The notes under the pieces were generated by a model, which was not told the origin of the DNA, did not search any database, and saw only the letters and a program-made list of their open reading frames with translations. A stretch of DNA of 6,223 nt from Candidatus Magasanikbacteria bacterium CG_4_10_14_0_2_um_filter_41_10 (GTDB lineage Bacteria > Patescibacteriota > Patescibacteriia > Magasanikbacterales > UBA922). The stretch lies in contig PFPJ01000075.1 of assembly GCA_002792995.1 (NCBI GenBank), positions 1 to 6,223 on the forward strand, read 5' to 3'. Shown here in pieces: positions 4,383 through 6,223 of this stretch. The translations under genes were made by a program, and so were the position numbers. Numbering within the stretch: position 1 is the stretch's first letter; each line of letters begins with the position of its first letter.

Positions 4383-5375
4383 CTACCCATTTGCAATACA
4401 CGTATTGTATGTATTGATATCTACGTTGTATTGATTGACTAGTTGTTCGGTTGTCCCAATGAGCGCATTATATTCTGCGATAAGAACATTGTATGCATCT
4501 ACTTTTTGTTTGTAGATATCTCCATTTTTGGGTTCATAGGTATCGAGCTCTTGTTTTTTGTCTGTGAGCTGTGTTTGCAACTGTTTGAGAGTATTTTGAT
4601 TTGTCGTTATATTTTGTTTTGTCTGTTCACTAGGCAGTGGACACACTGGCATCGGATGACCAAAGACTTGGACCGCCAGCCACATTTCTCGTCCTTCAAA
4701 CATACCTTTGCCAACAGCAACACCGATTTCTGTATACTCAGGTTTGAGAATATTGGCCCGATGTCCCGGACTATTCATCCACGCAGCTACCAAATCAGCA
4801 TCACTTGAAAAGTCGCCAAGGGCGAGATTTTCTCCTGTCAGTTTGTATGTATAGCCCGCCTCATCAACCCAGTCTGACGGTTCCTTTCCCTGAGGACTCA
4901 CATGTGCAAAGTATTGTTTTGCAAACATGTCTTGCAACTTTGCCGTTGCCGCCGTGGTGAGCTTGGCATTGAGAGCCAGATCGCCTTGACTTTGGGCTTT
5001 TCGTTCTGCATTTGTCCGTGCTAGGACACCTGACACAGTCAGTGTCCCTATGGGCGTTGGAGATTGGTGTGTGAGTGGTGGTGGGACATTGATTTCCTTT
5101 TTGGTTGTTTCGATTGTTTCTTGCGCAAAGGCAGGCGTGGTTTCTGTCTCATGTGATGTCGGCGGGGTGACTTCTTGAGCTGGTACTGTCGTTTTGGTTG
5201 TCTGAGCAAGTGTTTTTGCCGGTTCTGGGCTGTTTTCAGTGGTTTTTGGTGCACTATATCGGGCGAGTTCTTCTATATCGACGTCGACAAGGGCTTCTTG
5301 GAGAGAAAGGCGAAACACAAATATGGCACCAATTGTGAGGCCTAAGAGGAGGATCATGGAGAAAAGTCGTTTCAT
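4383..5375 (-). CDS. Membrane-anchored CAP/SCP (YkwD-like) domain protein with C-terminal coil
   Basis: A 330-residue envelope protein. Residues 1-24 (MKRLFSMILLLGLTIGAIFVF) form an N-terminal signal anchor or signal peptide without a lipobox. Residues about 40-110 are a Thr/Pro/Glu-rich low-complexity linker. The CAP domain spans about 115-243 with its hallmark motifs: LARTNAERKAQ (118-128), YFAHVSPQGKEPSDWV (155-170), GENLALG (181-187), WMNSPGHRANILKPEYTEIGVAVG (199-222) and WLAVQVFG (232-239). Putative CAP cavity residues H158, E182, H205 and E216 are all present. Residues about 247-322 are a Gln/Asn/Tyr-rich helical coil (LKQLQTQLTDKKQELD; VLIAEYNALIGTTEQLVNQYN). The only two cysteines, C245 and C326, bracket that coil. 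Bacterial CAP proteins are surface or secreted; their molecular activity is mostly undefined. ATG at 5375-5373 is placed at the hydrophobic segment and has no SD. It is divergent from aspS and first in a probable two-gene unit. Confidence 0.9.
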   Translation of the reverse strand: MKRLFSMILLLGLTIGAIFVFRLSLQEALVDVDIEELARYSAPKTTENSPEPAKTLAQTTKTTVPAQEVTPPTSHETETTPAFAQETIETTKKEINVPPPLTHQSPTPIGTLTVSGVLARTNAERKAQSQGDLALNAKLTTAATAKLQDMFAKQYFAHVSPQGKEPSDWVDEAGYTYKLTGENLALGDFSSDADLVAAWMNSPGHRANILKPEYTEIGVAVGKGMFEGREMWLAVQVFGHPMPVCPLPSEQTKQNITTNQNTLKQLQTQLTDKKQELDTYEPKNGDIYKQKVDAYNVLIAEYNALIGTTEQLVNQYNVDINTYNTCIANG

Positions 5376-5499
5376 AAAGGGCTTGCATCAAAGGGCAAGG
5401 ATTGCTACAATAGTGAAGCGTATACGCTATAAAAAAGTGCTTGGTATAGGGAAATATTCTTTACTAAGTATACGAAAAAAATACTATTTATTCAAGTCT
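5376..5499. promoter_or_regulatory. Divergent intergenic region with palindromes
   Basis: A 124-bp gap between the starts of the CAP gene (minus) and aspS (plus). It holds the 12-bp perfect palindrome AGCGTATACGCT (5417-5428) and a second GTATAC at 5468-5473, 48 bp from the first GTATAC at 5420-5425. A direct repeat AAAGGGC occurs at 5376-5382 and 5390-5396, next to the CAP start codon. The palindrome is a possible operator controlling one or both genes. No convincing -35/-10 pair was found for the CAP direction. Confidence 0.4.
5460..5487 (+). promoter_or_regulatory. Promoter-like sequence for aspS
   Basis: TTTACT (5460-5465) and TACTAT (5482-5487) are separated by 16 nt, a reasonable match to a housekeeping sigma promoter. 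Transcription would begin near 5494, giving a leader of only a few bases before the ATG at 5500. This is consistent with the lack of an SD there. Confidence 0.45.
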
Positions 5500-6222
5500 A
5501 TGAAACTCAGAACACACACGTGCGGAGAATTGAAAAAAACACATGTAGGAGAGACGGTCACCTTGTCCGGGTGGGTACACAAACGCAGAGACCTTGGTGG
5601 GCTCTTATTTGTGGATCTTCGGGATCGCTATGGGTTGACGCAAGTCGTGTTCCATCCAGACACACTGTCAGATTTTTCTGTGGCAGAAAGTTTGAAATAC
5701 GAATATATCATCACAGTGACAGGAGACGTCGTCGCGCGAGATGAAAAAACAATCAATACCGATTTGGTAACAGGGGAGATTGAAATTCATGCAACAGATC
5801 TCAAGATTCAATCTACGGCAAAGCCAATGCCATTTGAAATTTTTGACACACAAAAAGGCGAAGAAGATGAGGATCTTCGATTGAGATATCGTTTTCTTGA
5901 GCTTCGTCGTGAACGACTGCGAGAAAACGTGATCTTTCGAAATAAGATGGAACAACATATTCACAAGTACATGCAAGAAAGAGATTTTTTGCATATCGCG
6001 ACTCCCATTTTGACCGTTAGTTCTCCAGAAGGTGCGCGAGATTTTCTTGTACCAAGTCGTATTCATCCTGGAAAATTTTACGCACTGCCACAAGCGCCAC
6101 AACAATACAAACAATTGCTCATGGTGGCAGGATTTGATCGGTATTATCAGATAGCGCCATGTATGCGTGATGAAGATCCACGAGCAGATCGTTCCCCAGG
6201 AGAATTTTATCAGCTCGATTGC
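5500..6222 (+). CDS. aspS: Aspartyl-tRNA synthetase, 3'-truncated by window edge
   Basis: Cytosolic class IIb synthetase that charges tRNA-Asp. 241 residues are visible and the frame runs off the right edge; the family is usually near 590 residues, so about 40% is present. The OB-fold anticodon domain occupies about 1-105 (GETVTLSGWVHKRRDLGGLLFVDLRD, in part at 17-42, is a classic AspRS signature). The catalytic domain begins with LRLRYRFLELRRERLREN (126-143) and motif 1 through HIATPILTVSSPEGARDFLVPSR (165-187). The ATP-site segment ALPQAPQQYKQLLMVAGFDRYYQIAPC runs 195-221, and motif 2 starts at MRDEDPRADRSPGEFYQLDC. The SPEGARDFLVPSR segment and RSPGEFYQLD form resemble the AspRS subtype known from alphaproteobacteria rather than the E. 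coli RQPEFTQID form. ATG at 5500 gives the normal family N-terminus (MKLRTHTCGEL); there is no SD. Whether it discriminates against tRNA-Asn cannot be read from the fragment, but an AsnRS is encoded nearby. Confidence 0.96.
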   Translation, partial: MKLRTHTCGELKKTHVGETVTLSGWVHKRRDLGGLLFVDLRDRYGLTQVVFHPDTLSDFSVAESLKYEYIITVTGDVVARDEKTINTDLVTGEIEIHATDLKIQSTAKPMPFEIFDTQKGEEDEDLRLRYRFLELRRERLRENVIFRNKMEQHIHKYMQERDFLHIATPILTVSSPEGARDFLVPSRIHPGKFYALPQAPQQYKQLLMVAGFDRYYQIAPCMRDEDPRADRSPGEFYQLDC

Positions 6223-6223
6223 G

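Noticed and set aside
4443..4808. Plus-strand ORF opposite the CAP gene
   Set aside because: Antisense to conserved CAP motifs, with no ribosome site or recognisable product.
5520..5744. Plus-strand 74-codon ORF at the start of aspS
   Set aside because: Out-of-frame shadow of the AspRS OB-fold domain.
5668..6114. Minus-strand 148-codon ORF inside aspS
   Set aside because: Antisense to AspRS catalytic-domain motifs; product is cysteine/phenylalanine-rich nonsense-like sequence.
1..6223. CRISPR array, tRNA, rRNA or T-box leader
   Set aside because: No regularly spaced long repeats, no cloverleaf or rRNA signature seen, and no T-box-like leader before aspS; the start of asnS is outside the window.

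Overview
The window looks like a stretch of bacterial chromosome with standard stop-codon use and moderate to low GC. The best guess is a small-genome, Patescibacteria/CPR-like lineage. This rests on three things: most genes lack a Shine-Dalgarno (SD) sequence, a DUF559 gene sits between CCTCC/GGAGG palindromes, and the aminoacyl-tRNA synthetases have the sequence flavour of that group. The assignment is an inference, not something the sequence proves.

Layout, left to right. (1) The end of asnS (asparaginyl-tRNA synthetase, 5' cut by the window edge). (2) An accessory patch of about 830 bp (1214-2046) with two unrelated-looking inserts. The first is a DUF559/Vsr-like endonuclease gene bounded by inverted copies of a palindromic repeat (about 1217-1704). 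The second is a very GC-rich 63-codon gene on the minus strand (1779-1970) with its own promoter-like box, strong SD and hairpin terminator. (3) A plus-strand NOL1/NOP2/Sun-type RNA m5C methyltransferase (2047-3039), followed after a short TTAGAG-rich octamer array by a DUF1653 gene (3080-3313). (4) A strong bidirectional terminator (3312-3340) between convergent genes. (5) Two minus-strand genes, probably co-transcribed: a membrane-anchored CAP/SCP-domain protein with a C-terminal coil (5375 to 4383), then a cysteine-free, AT-rich, coiled-coil protein of unknown function (4333 to 3344). (6) A divergent intergenic region (5376-5499) with a 12-bp perfect palindrome, then aspS (aspartyl-tRNA synthetase, 3' cut by the window edge).

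Functionally the core is translation: asnS, aspS and an RNA methyltransferase. The minus-strand pair is a cell-surface CAP protein plus an unknown cytosolic partner candidate. The most unusual material is the asnS-rsmB-family gap. Its two genes are the only ones in the window with strong SD sequences; the complete resident genes and aspS start without one.
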